DNA from: Balaenoptera acutorostrata
Taxonomy: Eukaryota; Chordata; Mammalia; Artiodactyla; Balaenopteridae
Length of the DNA stretch: 64,000 bases
Assembly: GCF_949987535.1 (NCBI RefSeq)
Contig: NC_080065.1
Coordinates: 41,517,239-41,581,238, forward strand
Direction of reading: 5' to 3'
How positions within the stretch are numbered: position 1 is the first letter of the stretch; each line of letters starts with the position of its first letter. Of this stretch, positions 1-10,930 are shown piece by piece. Below the pieces are notes generated by a model, which saw only the letters and a list, made by a program, of their open reading frames with translations, did no database searches and was not told where the DNA came from. The position numbers were made by a program, and so were the translations under genes.

Positions 1-161
1 CCAGGATCCCCGCGCGCTCTCCGCCCTCTCCTTGGCCCTGCAACCATCACACCTGGGGTACGGCCGTCCTCCGAGCTCCGGCGCACAGGGGCGAGGAGGC
101 ACAGGAGGAGCAGCGGCAGGGGCGGCGCCCGGGGCCCCCGCAGACTGGAGAGGGAGCGCAT
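1..161 (-). CDS. Candidate first coding exon of a secreted or membrane protein (partial, runs off the left edge)
   Basis: Reading the minus strand from 161 downward, an ATG in good Kozak context (GCGCCATGC) opens a frame with no stop before the window edge. The first residues are MRSLSSLRGPRAPPLPLLLL, followed by CLLAPV. This gives a basic n-region (R2, R8, R11), a leucine-rich core at about residues 15-25, then a charged stretch (RRSSEDGR), which is the layout of a signal peptide. A possible splice donor, CAG|GTGTGA on the minus strand, lies at 55-50. If used, the exon carries 36 codons plus one base, a phase 1 intron, which is typical after signal-peptide exons. The exon sits in the CpG island. 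I do not recognise the protein and assign no name. A chance frame in GC-rich DNA is the alternative. Confidence 0.5.
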   Translation of the reverse strand, partial: MRSLSSLRGPRAPPLPLLLLCLLAPVRRSSEDGRTPGVMVAGPRRGRRARGDP

Positions 162-444
162 GGCGCCAGCAGGTCCGCCGCGGTCCTCGCGCACCCACCG
201 CCGTCGGTGCCCCGAGTCGCTGCGCACACTCGCCGGCGGCCTGGCGCCCGCTGCCAGGCCCGGGGGCAGGACACTCGAGAAAAGGCGGAGTGGGAGGGGC
301 CGGCCGCCCTGCCCTCCTCCCCTGAGACACTCTCACCGTGCCAGCAGGACACCCAGAACTGCGCCCGGCCCTCCATCAATTATGCAGCCCGCGGCCGGCG
401 CAGGAGCGCCCGGATGTGCGGTGGCCACCCCCGCGCCGCATCCT

Positions 445-466
445 CCCCCGCCTCCTCTCCGCCCCA
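445..466 (-). promoter_or_regulatory. GC boxes (Sp1-type) in the CpG island
   Basis: On the minus strand this stretch carries two GC-box-like blocks: GGGGCGGAG (complement of 457-465 region) and GGAGGCGGGG (complement of about 445-454). They lie roughly 290 bases upstream of the candidate minus-strand ATG at 161. Binding by Sp1/KLF factors is inferred from the motif only. Confidence 0.4.
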
Positions 467-574
467 GCAGGTCAGGGAGGGAGATTGCTAAAGACGCTGG
501 CAGGTGGCGCCTAGCCCATCTCCTGCGAGAGAGGTCGAAACTCCTAATATCTATATATCTATAGATATATCTGC

Positions 575-1530
575 AGACTATCCTTTGCAGTTCATCTGAA
601 GCAAGGTTCACTTATTTACTTTAGTGGGACAGAGGCTGGGAACGCGTTTCAGCTCCCCCGGCCATTCTGGGTTAAGAAGGCTTATGTGTGCGCTGGTGGA
701 AGGCGCTATCCAGCTGCCCTGCATCCTGGACTAATCTGTCTTTGCTCTGCCTACCAATCGCACACAGCCTCCTCTCCAGTCTCTGAAGGCTTAACCGGTT
801 CGCTCTAGATTAAGGTTTCAGAGTCTCAAGAGTCCCGCAGTCTGTTTTCCTTTTTCTTTTGTTTGCTTAACCTAGCAGTTTCGGAGAAGCCACGTAGAGC
901 TCAAGAAACAAAACTATGGGAAGTAGATAACTGTGTAAAATGCACAAGCCTGTAGACCTTTGTCAAACTCCAACACCGTTTAAGATAATGTTATCCCTTA
1001 CTTACTGTAGCTTGGAATTTTTCAGTGCTCCCGACCGACCAAATAAAATAAAACAGCTAAAAGCTACTGCTTTATCGGAGAGGATAGGAGGAATCTAATT
1101 ACCACATAAAGGAGTAGTAAGATGTGATAATTCTCCAGGCTGTTATAACACGTTAAAAGATATATTTTTAAAGTATTTCTCATGAGTTTGTTCCCTCTGC
1201 CTTTGTCTTTGCAATGTCAGGTTTGATAGTCATAAATTCAAAATATATGTGTCAAAAAAAGGATTGAAAGAAAATGTTAGATACGAATTTTGAAAATTGA
1301 AGTGCAAGACAAGAGCTATGCTCACCGCATACAGGAATGATTAATTTTTAATTGGTGTGTATTTTAAAAATATTCCTCTGTTTCCAGTTTAATATTACAT
1401 AGGCAAAACTTTGAGGGAAAATGTAGATTATTTAAATTTGTATCGAGAGAACATGAATAATACAGTTCGTTAAGCAATATTAAATTTCCACCAAGTGCCA
1501 GGCACTGTGTTTATTTCTTGTACTGCAAGG
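575..1530. other. Non-coding flank of the CpG island, nothing recognised
   Basis: AT-rich single-copy-looking DNA with no open frame, RNA gene or repeat family that I recognise. If the candidate exon at the left edge is real, this is its upstream flank. Confidence 0.5.
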
Positions 1531-1535
1531 AGCGC

Positions 1536-1590
<55 letters not shown>
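1531..1590. repeat. Compound (GC)n(CA)n microsatellite
   Basis: An alternating purine-pyrimidine run: GCGCGCGTGCGCGCGCG passing into about 20 CA units. Alternating GC followed by CA is the classic Z-DNA-forming composition. Confidence 0.95.
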
Positions 1591-1591
<1 letters not shown>

Positions 1592-2239
1592 CTAGAGAGC
1601 TATTTATCTATGAACAAATCTAAGGAAAGCCTCGTCTCAGTCAGAAAATTATGGCTATAATGATTAAACCTTTCTGAACAAAGCCTTATGAGAGACTCTG
1701 AAGGACTAAACATTTTACATCATGACACTCTTAGGACCTTGAGCGGACTTGCTAAACCCAAACTGCCTATCACTGGTCGCTAAGTCACACCCCTGTGTTG
1801 CTGCCCTGCATCCTGTCTCAAGACTAACTACAAGCATCTCCCTATGCCTTTGGAGAGTTTTAACAGTTAAGCACTTCTCAAAACAAACTGAACTCTGACT
1901 GACCTTCCCCAATTACTCCAATAAAATCCTTAAGCTCAAATTCACCTTTCTTCAAATAAGCTGACCTCATTTAAGGAAAAATTATCTTCCCAGTCAGCTC
2001 AACGTGTTTATGAACAGGAAACAGTGACTTGCCAGGTTGAGGCTAGTTTCCACTTCTCTTTTGCTGTTAGAGCGAAATAAATTGAGGAAGAAATGTAATT
2101 CTTGTTTTGCTAAGCATTTTGAAAGTTTTCCCCATTAGTACTGGTTTATATTTATATATTTAATATTTTTTAGCCTTATCCCCAGTCCATTTTTTTCAAA
2201 TGATCCATATCCTTTAAAACCAATTTATATACTACCTTC

Positions 2240-2770
2240 CATGTATGGCATTTTCTGATCTTTCTGGTCCAGATTGACCTTTCCCTCCGTGGTGAATTAA
2301 ATATGGCCACATCGGCTTTGACACTGTCCTCATCATGAGGTATGTTGAAGAAGAAAGAGGGTCCTGTATGTCCTCCCCTTGAGCTGGGTGACTCCTGTTG
2401 ACATATTGAATATCGCTGAAGTAACACTGCGTGAATTTCCAGATCCAGACCACAAGAGCGTCCGTTTCCTTCCTTCTTGTTCTTACAAGACAGCTGCCAG
2501 GAAAGAAGTATGACTACCTTGAGATCACCGTGCTGTGAGAAGCCCAGACTACATGGGGGGCCTAGAAGGATGAGGTACCATGTAGAAAGAGGGGCTGAGG
2601 GGCAGTAAGGTGTGCTAGTTTTGTGAGGGACCCTTCTTGGAGCCTCAGACAAGGCCCGTTGAGTGCCACGTGATGCTCCTTGAAGCAGAAGAATTGCCCA
2701 GCTGAGCCCTGCCTGTACTCCTGGCCCACACAATTGTGAGATATAAGAACACTATTGTTTTAAGACATTA
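2240..2770 (+). mobile_element. Old LTR-like interspersed repeat (family not named)
   Basis: The right end reads like the 3' end of an old mammalian LTR: a CCCAGCTGAGCCCTGCCTG block, then a TGTGAGATATAAGAA stretch and TTGTTTTAAGACATTA. The pattern recalls MaLR/ERVL-type LTR ends. The frame across it on the minus strand (2176-2733) has no known homology I can see and is taken as chance. Confidence 0.4.
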
Positions 2771-3299
2771 AAGTTAAGGGTAGCTTGTGTCACCACAATA
2801 AATTATACAACCACTCTCCTCTGAATCTCCCTAGGATTAATTTGACAATTAACAATTTACAGCCTTGTGACTTGACCTTCATTGTTGGTTTCAACCCCCA
2901 TTTAAATATTTTATTGGTATTTAACTTATGTGATTATATCTTCTTTCCCGACTACATTACAACTCTTTTCAGTATAGGCAAAACATCTCTTTTCTTCTTC
3001 TGTTTTTCCTAAAACTCTGTTTTCCCTTTTTCTATAGTAAAATAATGCTATAAAATCTTTCTTTTTTTTTTTTCCTTAAGCTGTTGTTGAGTGAAAAGTG
3101 TATGACAAGATCCTGGGAAACTGTGAAAATGAGAATGGGAATGTGGAGTGGGTTAGTTCCTACTGAAAATAATACTTAATTTTAAAATTTTATTAGAAAA
3201 AAAGCATTATATCAGACAGTAATATGTAAAGTACTAAAAATAAAGGTGGGAATTTGCTACTGCCCATTAGTAGAATACAAATCCAAGTCATGAGATAAT

Positions 3300-3782
3300 G
3301 GTAGGCAAAATTCTGCAGTGGCCCCCAAGATTCTTGACACTTGGTCACATGGGGTGATCCTGGAATGTGGGCAGGTTTGTGAATATTTTGGGGTAGTCAC
3401 TATTTTGATTAGGTTACATTTGATAAGACTCTATTTCAGCAGGCTGGAGGGAGACATTCCTAGTGAGGCAGATACCCGCATGCTTGTCTGGAAAAAGCAA
3501 ACAGCCACATTGTGAACTAACTGCCCATGGAGAGGGGCATCCTCCAGGAGCTGAGCATGTCAGTCATACAACCCCAGGGAACTGAATTCTGCCAACAACC
3601 AGTGAGCTTGGAAGAAGCCCCAAGCCTCAGATGACATCACAGCCCCAGTCAACACTTTGCAGCCTGGTGAGACCCTGAGCAGAGGATGCAATTAACTGTG
3701 CCTGTCTCTTCTGACCCATGGAAATTATGAGACCATAAATTTGTGTTAAATCACTAAGTTGGTGGTAATAAACTAATACAGG
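3300..3782 (+). mobile_element. MaLR/ERVL-like solitary LTR
   Basis: Ends with GTGAGACCCTGAGCAGAGGA, a block recalling GACCCATGGAAATTATGAGA, then AAATTTGTGTTAAATCACTAAG and a terminal AATAAACTAATACAG. This is the familiar 3' layout of old mammalian ERVL/MaLR LTRs. It is diverged and has no internal retroviral genes alongside, so it is a solitary remnant. Confidence 0.55.
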
Positions 3783-4011
3783 GCAGCCCATCAGATGTGA
3801 TTCTAGTTACATTGTAAAAAAATGATCCTATACTTGAACAAGGTCAGGAATGGATATGGAAGGAAAAAGAAACCACTTTAGTTGTCTCTGGATATTAAGA
3901 ATTAGATGAAAAAGTTCCAAAGGTACTCAGAAGTTTATACCATTTCTAAATTGGGACCTCTGACCATCTGACAGTCATTTGCTCTCCTCCTCTGGAAGGA
4001 AGAAAAAGAAT

Positions 4012-4042
4012 ATATAGATATATTGATATATAGGTATATGTA

Positions 4043-4073
<31 letters not shown>

Positions 4074-4152
4074 GCACATACATGTGTGTATATATACATG
4101 GGTATTACATGTATAGATATGCATGTATATATACACATATGTATATATATTT
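4012..4152. repeat. (TA)/(TG) compound microsatellite
   Basis: Interrupted tracts of TATA, TGTG and TACA units over about 140 bases. The minus-strand open frame here encodes only YIYIH-type low-complexity sequence and is not a gene. Confidence 0.9.
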
Positions 4153-4912
4153 AATAATTGCTAAATTATTTAAGCAATGTATGGAGATCCTTTGATCTCA
4201 GGGGTGGAAGTCCTCTACTACACGCTAGGAGATAAATCATAATTGGTCTAAAACCATGAGTAAAATCTCATTCCCCTTAGCAATGGTGTGTCTAAGGGGA
4301 GCATAGCTGATGAAATACAAGAGCAAGTCTGCTGTGAATGGCTTCCCTCATCAAAGAGAGAAAAGCTTTAAGTAGAGAAGGTTTTTTTTTCCCCATCCCT
4401 TTGCCTCTTTCTTCCTGCCTTGAATATAACCATGATACCAGTATCAGTGGTGGCAACTTTGCAATGATGTGGTGACCAGGCAACTTTTCCAAGAATAGCA
4501 GAGAAGAAAGAAGAAAGAAACCTGGGTCCTTGGTACATCTCTGAGTTACTGCACCAGCCCTGAGATGCCTCCCTCCAGACCTGTATCAAATAATAACTAC
4601 TGGTTACAGCACTCTTTTTGGTTCATAGCAGTTGAATACATTCCTATCTGTTCCAGTACTTCCTTAGTTTAAATTAAAAGCCTTGCACTTTGCCTTGGAA
4701 CTCCCATTCTGTCTCCACACAGGATTCTTCTTCCACCTCCTAGCTTTAGTTACTCACCTTTTCTGTGAGGATAATATCCAATATCTAAGGACCTTAAATA
4801 ATTCTTTAATCTACTTTTCGACATCTTTCCCCACCCAAACTATACTCATCCTGAAATACTTAGAATTCCCCCAAAGTTGATTGTTTTGTGTGCCTCACTG
4901 ACTTTACCTCTG

Positions 4913-4921
4913 ATTATTTTC

Positions 4922-4952
<31 letters not shown>
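4913..4952. repeat. Pyrimidine-rich (TTTTC)n tract
   Basis: Five TTTTC-type units followed by a poly-T run. Confidence 0.85.
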
Positions 4953-4953
<1 letters not shown>

Positions 4954-4954
4954 A

Positions 4955-5245
4955 ATGCTTGGAATAGCTTTGCCTATAGCTCCACTGCCAATTCTCACTT
5001 CAATTTCTGCATGCCCTTTTCTCCAGAAAGTTCTCTTTGTGCCACTTCAAGAGCTTCTTCTCTGGCTTCCACAGCATCTTGTGTACACACCTATCCTAGC
5101 TCTTAATGCATTATGCTATAATCATCTGTGTAGTTATGTCATTTAGCTCCCTAAATGCTGAAACAGTGTCTGGTTTACCTTCATGTCCCGTGTGCCAGAG
5201 TAAGCAGCACACAGTTGTCACAGAGATGAATTAAAGAATGAAACT
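4955..5245 (+). mobile_element. LINE2 (L2) 3' end, sense orientation
   Basis: Matches the order of blocks in the L2 3' end: a TTCTTCTCTGGCTTCCACAG block, a CATCTTGTG/cacacctatc block, a segment recalling TGTCTGGTTTACCTTC, and an ending that decays into GATGAATTAAAGAATGAA. Strongly diverged, as expected of an element of this age. Confidence 0.55.
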
Positions 5246-5384
5246 CAAAATCTACAGATATTCTCTGAAAAGTAACCATCTCTTGGCATGTCCCTCACCC
5301 AGACTCCCTCCCCAGAGATGATAGTTATCTGTGCTGCCTTCTTCAGGGATATTCCAAATCTATGCAAAACGTTTCTGTACGCCT

Positions 5385-5890
5385 ATGCCTTTTCACATGG
5401 ATGGCGGCATTCTGTGCCTAACTTTTCTACTTTGACAATATATCTATTTCCTCTGTATAGAGCTTTCCCCTTTCAACAGCTAAATATCATTCTATTCTGT
5501 GAATGTCCAACTATGTATTTACCAGGTCTCACTTGACTGCATTTATATTGTTTTAAATACTTCCATTTACAAGAAGCTTAACAATGAATATCATTGTACA
5601 TTTCTTTAGTGGTTCGTACAAGGGTATACATGTAGAATATAATCATGGAAATAATATTTCCTCATCAAAAGATATTTGTGTTTTAAACTTTGATAGATAC
5701 TGTACCATTGTTTTTCTTCAAAATTATTAGTTTACATTCTCACCAACAATGAAAGGGCTTGTTTCCCTATATTAATGCCAAGAAATCAAATCCTTGATCT
5801 TTGCCAATCTGACAGTTGAAAAACGGCATGTATTTACAATTTAATTTGTACTTCTTTAAAAGAAGTTGTAAGTCGGGATGAGTATTTTTT
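5385..5890 (-). mobile_element. Old L1 (L1M) 3' region, antisense
   Basis: The plus strand shows the antisense L1M signature: 'tttacattctcaccaacaat' followed by 'ttgccaatctgacag' and 'aatttgtacttctttaaaag'. These blocks occur in this order in antisense L1M 3' regions. No open frame. Confidence 0.6.
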
Positions 5891-7049
5891 ATATGTTAAA
5901 ATGTGATGTACAAACATTGCAAACAACAAAATCCAGTCTGGCTAGTTTAACCAGAAAAATAACCTCTTAAAGTTTATTAGGTCCTACTTGGGATTGTTGA
6001 AGAAACAAGCTCAAGGATAAACTTCTAGGAACACCAAGAACCATGCAGTATACTGGTCTGATATGGATACCACTGATGCCCCCTACATCAAACATGAAAT
6101 GCCAGGGACTCAGCACCCCACATCCACTACTGCCTCCATCACTGATGCTGCCTGTGTGTCAGGAACTTGCTCTTGCAATTCCTGCTGCCACCTACACCAG
6201 CCAAATGGGAGAGCTACCCTGCATAAACAAGAGTGCCGCCAGGCTCATCCCTGAATTGGTCTCACTCACCTGAGTGTGTGAAGGGCTAGGGCACATGCCT
6301 GAGTGCTAACTGCAAGAGAGGCTAGTATTTGAGTTCTGATCTCAGTGGGTGGAGGTAGGATTCATAATGTGAAAATTTCCCCAAATACAGAAACGTTTTC
6401 AAAATATAAGAAGTCCTGAATATGTCAAATATTCTCTCCAGTCCTATTCACTGTTGACAGGCAACCCTTCTTCATACTTATTCTCTGAAACAAAAGTAGA
6501 TACTCCTTCAACTTAATATACCTTCTACTCATATCAAATGCAGGCACTCCATCCAACCCCAGAAATAGGCAAGTCTTGTTAGAAGGGGAAGTCAGATCCA
6601 TGACTTGTACAGATGCATTCTAAGGCTCTGGGACAGGAACTAGTAATATGTTCATTGTCCATATGAATTTTTGTAAAATTTGCTAAAGTAAGCTATTTTA
6701 ACTGGAACCACTTAATATGACCATTTATTTCTACTCTAACTTCTCTTGCGTCATACTTTCCCACATTTCAGATGGCATGCTGTGACTGTTTTGGGGGTCC
6801 TGCTGAAAGGAAGTTGAATTAAGGATATACTTGGTAGAGATTTATTCTAATATAATTTTGTGTTTTGCAGTCCCTTTGGTATAGAGACAAGTTATTGCTA
6901 GCCACCTAGTCTAGAAATGACTTAAAGGTATACAGACCTTTTGCTGTGGGACTCACTCAGCACTGTGACTGAGGAGATTCTGGGCATCCCAACATAAAGG
7001 TGAAGAGTGGAAGACCAAAGCCTGATACCCTATGATCACTTGGCACAGT
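5891..7049. other. Unassigned non-coding interval
   Basis: No gene or RNA feature recognised. Overlapping 60-76-codon frames at 6043-6273 are short, show no conserved motif and are taken as chance. Confidence 0.4.
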
Positions 7050-7051
7050 GT

Positions 7052-7312
7052 TATGGTCTGAATTGTGTTCCCCCAAAATTCATATGTTGAAGCGCTAACC
7101 CCCCAGTACCCTAGAATGTGAGTGTACTTGGAGATAGGCCTTTAAAGGGGTGATTAAGGTTAAATGAGGTCATATGGGTGGGCTCAGAATCTAATATGAC
7201 TAATCTTGGACATAATCCAAGATTATAGAAGAGACACCAAGGATGTGCATACAGAGAAAAGGTCATGTGAGGACACAGAGAGAAGGTGGCCATCTACAGG
7301 TTAAGGTAAGAG
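7052..7312 (+). mobile_element. MLT1-type MaLR LTR fragment
   Basis: Begins TTATGGTCTGAATTGTGTTC and continues with CCCCCAAAATTCATATGTTG, the 'ccccagtacc' block, a GAGGTCATATGGGTGGGCTC block and 'GTGAGGACACAGAGAGAAGG'. These are the ordered landmarks of MLT1 LTRs. The 3' third, including the polyadenylation region, is missing. Confidence 0.75.
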
Positions 7313-8638
7313 GCATCAGGAGAAACCAAGCCTCCTTGGGTCACTTGTCACTGTCTATTTCACTTTTGGTGGTAACTTTTCCCAGTATGCCTTTTGTCTT
7401 CTGACATTATCACCAAATATTAGGTATTATGCAGTCAGATTAACCAGTCTTTAGAAAAAAAGAAAAATGACTTCTGCTTTTGTCATAGCTAGAAAAAGCC
7501 TTCATTATTTTAAGAAAAATACAAAAGTATCTATGATTTCTTCTAGTATTTTTTGCTTTCTCTTTTTATGTTTGATTTTTTGATGCATTTAAAAACAACA
7601 GTTATGACTCATCTTCCTGTCATATCCAGTCATCTTTTATTTTAGAATTTCATTTTGCTTCTGCGTTTGGGCCAATAAAGTAATGCACTCATTTAAATGA
7701 ATTATTCATTTATTATTTGTTTAATATTCCTAACTGTTTCTCGTATTTCATGCTAGCTGAAGGAAGTGACAATGTCTAATTAAAACTATGGGGAAGAGGG
7801 CTAACCGACCATATGAATGAGAAAGGAAAATTAAATAACCTGAATATACCCAGTTATCTGATTATTTAGACTGAGGGAAGTGAAGATTTCATAGCTGGAC
7901 TGATTCTCAAGAGATCCCATTCATGTTCACATTTTAGAGATAAAGCAGTTTACAGAAAGCAAAATCAAAGATGTCAAGCCTGATCCATAAGATTTTATTT
8001 CAACCTTTACAATAGGAGTGAGGGGTGAAGGAAGGGATGGCGAGGAAGGACATTTTCCACTATAACTGCTTTCAAATTCTCAATTTTTATCCAAATGTTT
8101 GACTTTATGCAGAGAGTTTTATCTCAAAATAGAGCCAATATATTATTTCCCATGACATTTAAACTGTTTTGTTAAAATTTTTTAAAAATAAGATTGGCAA
8201 GTTAAATAAAACTGATTGATCTCAACAACTAGATATTTGGCCATTTGTAGTGATGTCCTCTTTTTTTTCATTAAACTGTTGCCAAGAAAACATATTCTTA
8301 GTTTTTACAACCTGTTAGGTGCTCTATAAATGTCTTTTTGAAGATGTGGCATAAGAAATCAATCAATCGATCTATCATTCGTAACCCTGATTTGCGTTCT
8401 GATACAAAGCAGCTTTGTAGTCATTCTGGAAGATTAATGGTTGCTAAGGAAAGTGTTTAGTTAATAAACTTAGGTATTATTTAAGGAGCTCTTGACTAAG
8501 AGGGAAAGACAGGAAGATTAGCTTTCCTCAATGAAAAAATTAGCAAAAATGGAGATGCCATATAAAAAAAGAGAAAACTCAGCCTGTGGATGAGACAGCC
8601 TTGCATGTTCACACTGATTAAGAAAATATTTGGAGGCA
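7313..8638. other. Unassigned non-coding interval
   Basis: AT-rich DNA with no recognised coding, RNA or repeat feature. Confidence 0.4.
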
Positions 8639-8639
8639 G

Positions 8640-8855
8640 CAGTTTTGAGACTGAGCAATACCACTTAATCTTTTTGTAAATTTAGGAATATCACTTAACC
8701 ACTCCAAGCCTCAGTTTCTTTTCCCATAACATAGGAAAATAATACGTATCTGCCAGTGTCGTAAAGGTGAAAATAGCAGTTTTGGCAGTATTGCAAATGA
8801 TAAAACAAAATATGTGACTGTTTGTTGTTGTTACTATTATTATTGTAGATTTCAC
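8640..8855 (+). mobile_element. MIR SINE, sense
   Basis: Carries the MIR core: 'atcacttaaccactccaagc', CTCAGTTTCTTTTCCCATAA, and the AATAATACGTATCTGCCAG block, ending near a TTATTATTATTG run. Confidence 0.7.
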
Positions 8856-8880
8856 AAAAGTTATATTTTTTTCTAGTTTT

Positions 8881-9482
8881 GTGGTGTCAGGGAGGAAAGA
8901 ACATTTTTCTCTACCTCTCTAGGTTTTTCTGGCTGGTCTAAGAATGAAATTGACATGAGATAGATAGATTAACAGGAGAAAATCAAACAAAATTTTAAGA
9001 ACATCTATATGTGGGAGAGACCCAGGAAAACTAGGTCTCTCCTAGTTTAGTTTGGCTAAACTAACTTAGCCAAAATGGCCAAAACCCTTATCTTTAATAC
9101 CATCCTTAGCTAAAGACAAAAGAGGTTGTTGGGGGTACTGGTTTGGGACTTCAAAGGGGAGGAAGGCAACTGACATGGAGATGAAAAAGCAAATGTTTGG
9201 TAAATAAATGGTTTCTGAGCCAAACAGACACAATGGGAAACAGAGCGGACTCTGATCTGCAGGCCTTGCTGAGTCTGCCCACCACACCTAGCCCATATTC
9301 TTTGCAGATATCTCTAGCGATAGCGCTATTCTAGGAACAGGCCCTTTATATACATTCTGCAGTTAAGGGGGAGGTAAAAAGAAAGACTTCTGAGTCCTCT
9401 GTTTCTTAAAAATAAGCAGCCTAAATTAATCCTTATTCCAAAGAGACACATTTTGGGGTGGCAAATTTTGCTCCCCCACAGT
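8881..9482 (-). mobile_element. ERVL-type LTR, antisense (same family as 21815-22395)
   Basis: On the minus strand it starts with AGCAAAATTTGCCACCCCAA and ends with a TCTCCTGTTAATCTATC block and GAGAGGTAGAGAAAAATG. The copy at 21815-22395 has corresponding blocks at the same two ends. I recognise the layout of an ERVL-class LTR but do not assign a family name. Confidence 0.5.
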
Positions 9483-10370
9483 GTCAAATGCATCCGTTTG
9501 GAGCTGTGTTTTGTTGAAGCCGCTACCAAGTCACTCTAATGGGTTAAGAAACATATTTTATTGGCAAAGCATGAAGTACGTGATCACCAGAAAGAAATGC
9601 ACAGGTCCTCCAATATGTCCCCTTATCACACAGAGAAGTATTCTAGGGCCAGGGTGCTCTACTGGACACAGAGGGAGGGTTAGCATTCACGGGAAGGACC
9701 CTACCCCACTGTTAATAAAGAGCAACCTTTTTGGTGGAGGAATAAAAGATTACTTATCGACAGGCATTCTGGATTTGGGTAGCTAGCCACATATAGGAGT
9801 GGCAGAGAAAAATCAGCTACTAGCAGTCTGTGACCTTGGTGCCCGGAAAGCTAGATTTAGGCACAGCTACTTTTTGAGGGAGGGGGAAGGAGGGTGAAAG
9901 GCAGTGCTAGAGAATTCTGTGAAGTCCAATTTAGAAACAGTTAGATCCCTAGATGCCCACTTGAATTATACGTTGCTGGGCAAATGCCCTTCTTCCACCC
10001 TTAAAGAGAACTGGAGAAGATAAAACTGATGGTCTTTGGCCTTAGATCTGCAGACTTGAGGGTGTGGATACCCAGGACTGGATACATAACTTGCTGGGTT
10101 CATTATTGAAAAATTACTAATTCCAAGATAATTACAGTGGACAAATCAAGTGTGGGGCTCTTCTCAGGGCTCAATGTGACTGTACCATTTGGTTCTGCAC
10201 CCATATAATTGGCTACATAGTACTTTACTGAAGATAGGGTCAGTGTCCACACACGTAGTGTATGCTGAACACTGAGAAGCCTTTACTAATGGGCCATTAC
10301 CTTTACTCTCCAGATAGGAGATTGAAAGAATATTTTCAAGTGTATATGACCAGCCCAAGGATCCCTCAAA
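9483..10370. other. Unassigned non-coding interval
   Basis: Slightly higher GC than its surroundings, with an open frame of about 100 codons (9481-9786) that lacks recognisable motifs. It directly follows the antisense LTR and could be an old unrecognised element. Confidence 0.35.
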
Positions 10371-10631
10371 ACATATTATTTAAGATAATCTTCAAGTGAA
10401 GTTTAAAGTCAAAAAAGTCCAATACACTCAAAATGATTAAAATAAAATTCTAATCCCACAGTCTTAAACAAAATAAACAACTAAAGATTTCCAAACACCC
10501 AAGGAAAAGATTTAATATGGAAAGAGAAACCAAAACAGAAGAAACATCATTTATAAGTAAAAAATATACACAGAGAAAAAATTTCAATAGAAAACTATCA
10601 TAAAAACCCTCATATTAAGAGACAATTTTAC

Positions 10632-10930
10632 GGGCTTCCCTGGTGGCGCAGTGGTTGAGAATCTGCCTGCCAATGCAGGGGACACGGGTTCGAGCCCTGG
10701 TCTGGGAGGATCCCACATGCCGTGGAGCAACTAGGCCCGTGAGCCACAACTACTGAGCCTGCGCATCTGGAGCCTGTGGTCCGCAACAAGAGAGGCCGCG
10801 ACAGTGAGAGGCCTGCGCACCGCGATGAAGTGTGGCCCCCGCTTGCCGCAACTAGAGAAAGCCCTCGCACAGAAACGAAGACCCAACACAGGCAAAAATA
10901 AATAAATAAATAAAAATAATTAAAAAAAAA
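10632..10930 (+). mobile_element. Cetacean CHR-type tRNA-derived SINE with perfect 15-bp TSD
   Basis: Starts GGGCTTCCCTGG and carries Pol III promoter elements: box A TGGCGCAGTGG at 10644-10654 and box B GGTTCGAGCCC at 10687-10697. It ends in an AATAAATAAA/poly-A tail. Perfect target site duplication AAGAGACAATTTTAC at 10617-10631 and 10931-10945. The 103-codon minus-strand frame across it is a SINE by-product. Confidence 0.97.

Larger units (their letters stand above)
1..520. promoter_or_regulatory. CpG island, probable promoter of a gene leaving the window to the left
   Basis: The first half kilobase is strongly GC-rich with many CpG dinucleotides. Composition falls abruptly to about 35-40% GC after roughly position 520 and stays low, apart from SINEs, for the rest of the window. 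Such islands mark mammalian promoters and first exons. GC boxes and a minus-strand ATG in good context lie inside it, so transcription toward lower coordinates is the likeliest reading. The island probably extends beyond the left edge. Transcription start not determined. Confidence 0.8.

Noticed and set aside
47..379. 110-codon minus-strand open frame in the CpG island
   Set aside because: Overlaps the candidate exon in a different frame, Cys/Arg/Gly-rich without order, and explained by composition.
160..564. 134-codon plus-strand open frame in the CpG island
   Set aside because: Composition-driven: long frames are open in several phases of GC-rich DNA. The product is P/R/A-rich with no motif and extends into AT-rich DNA. 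The minus-strand signal-peptide frame is better supported.
10644..10697. tRNA gene suggested by box A and box B
   Set aside because: The A/B boxes belong to the tRNA-derived head of a SINE; no cloverleaf with a proper anticodon arm and 3' end is present.
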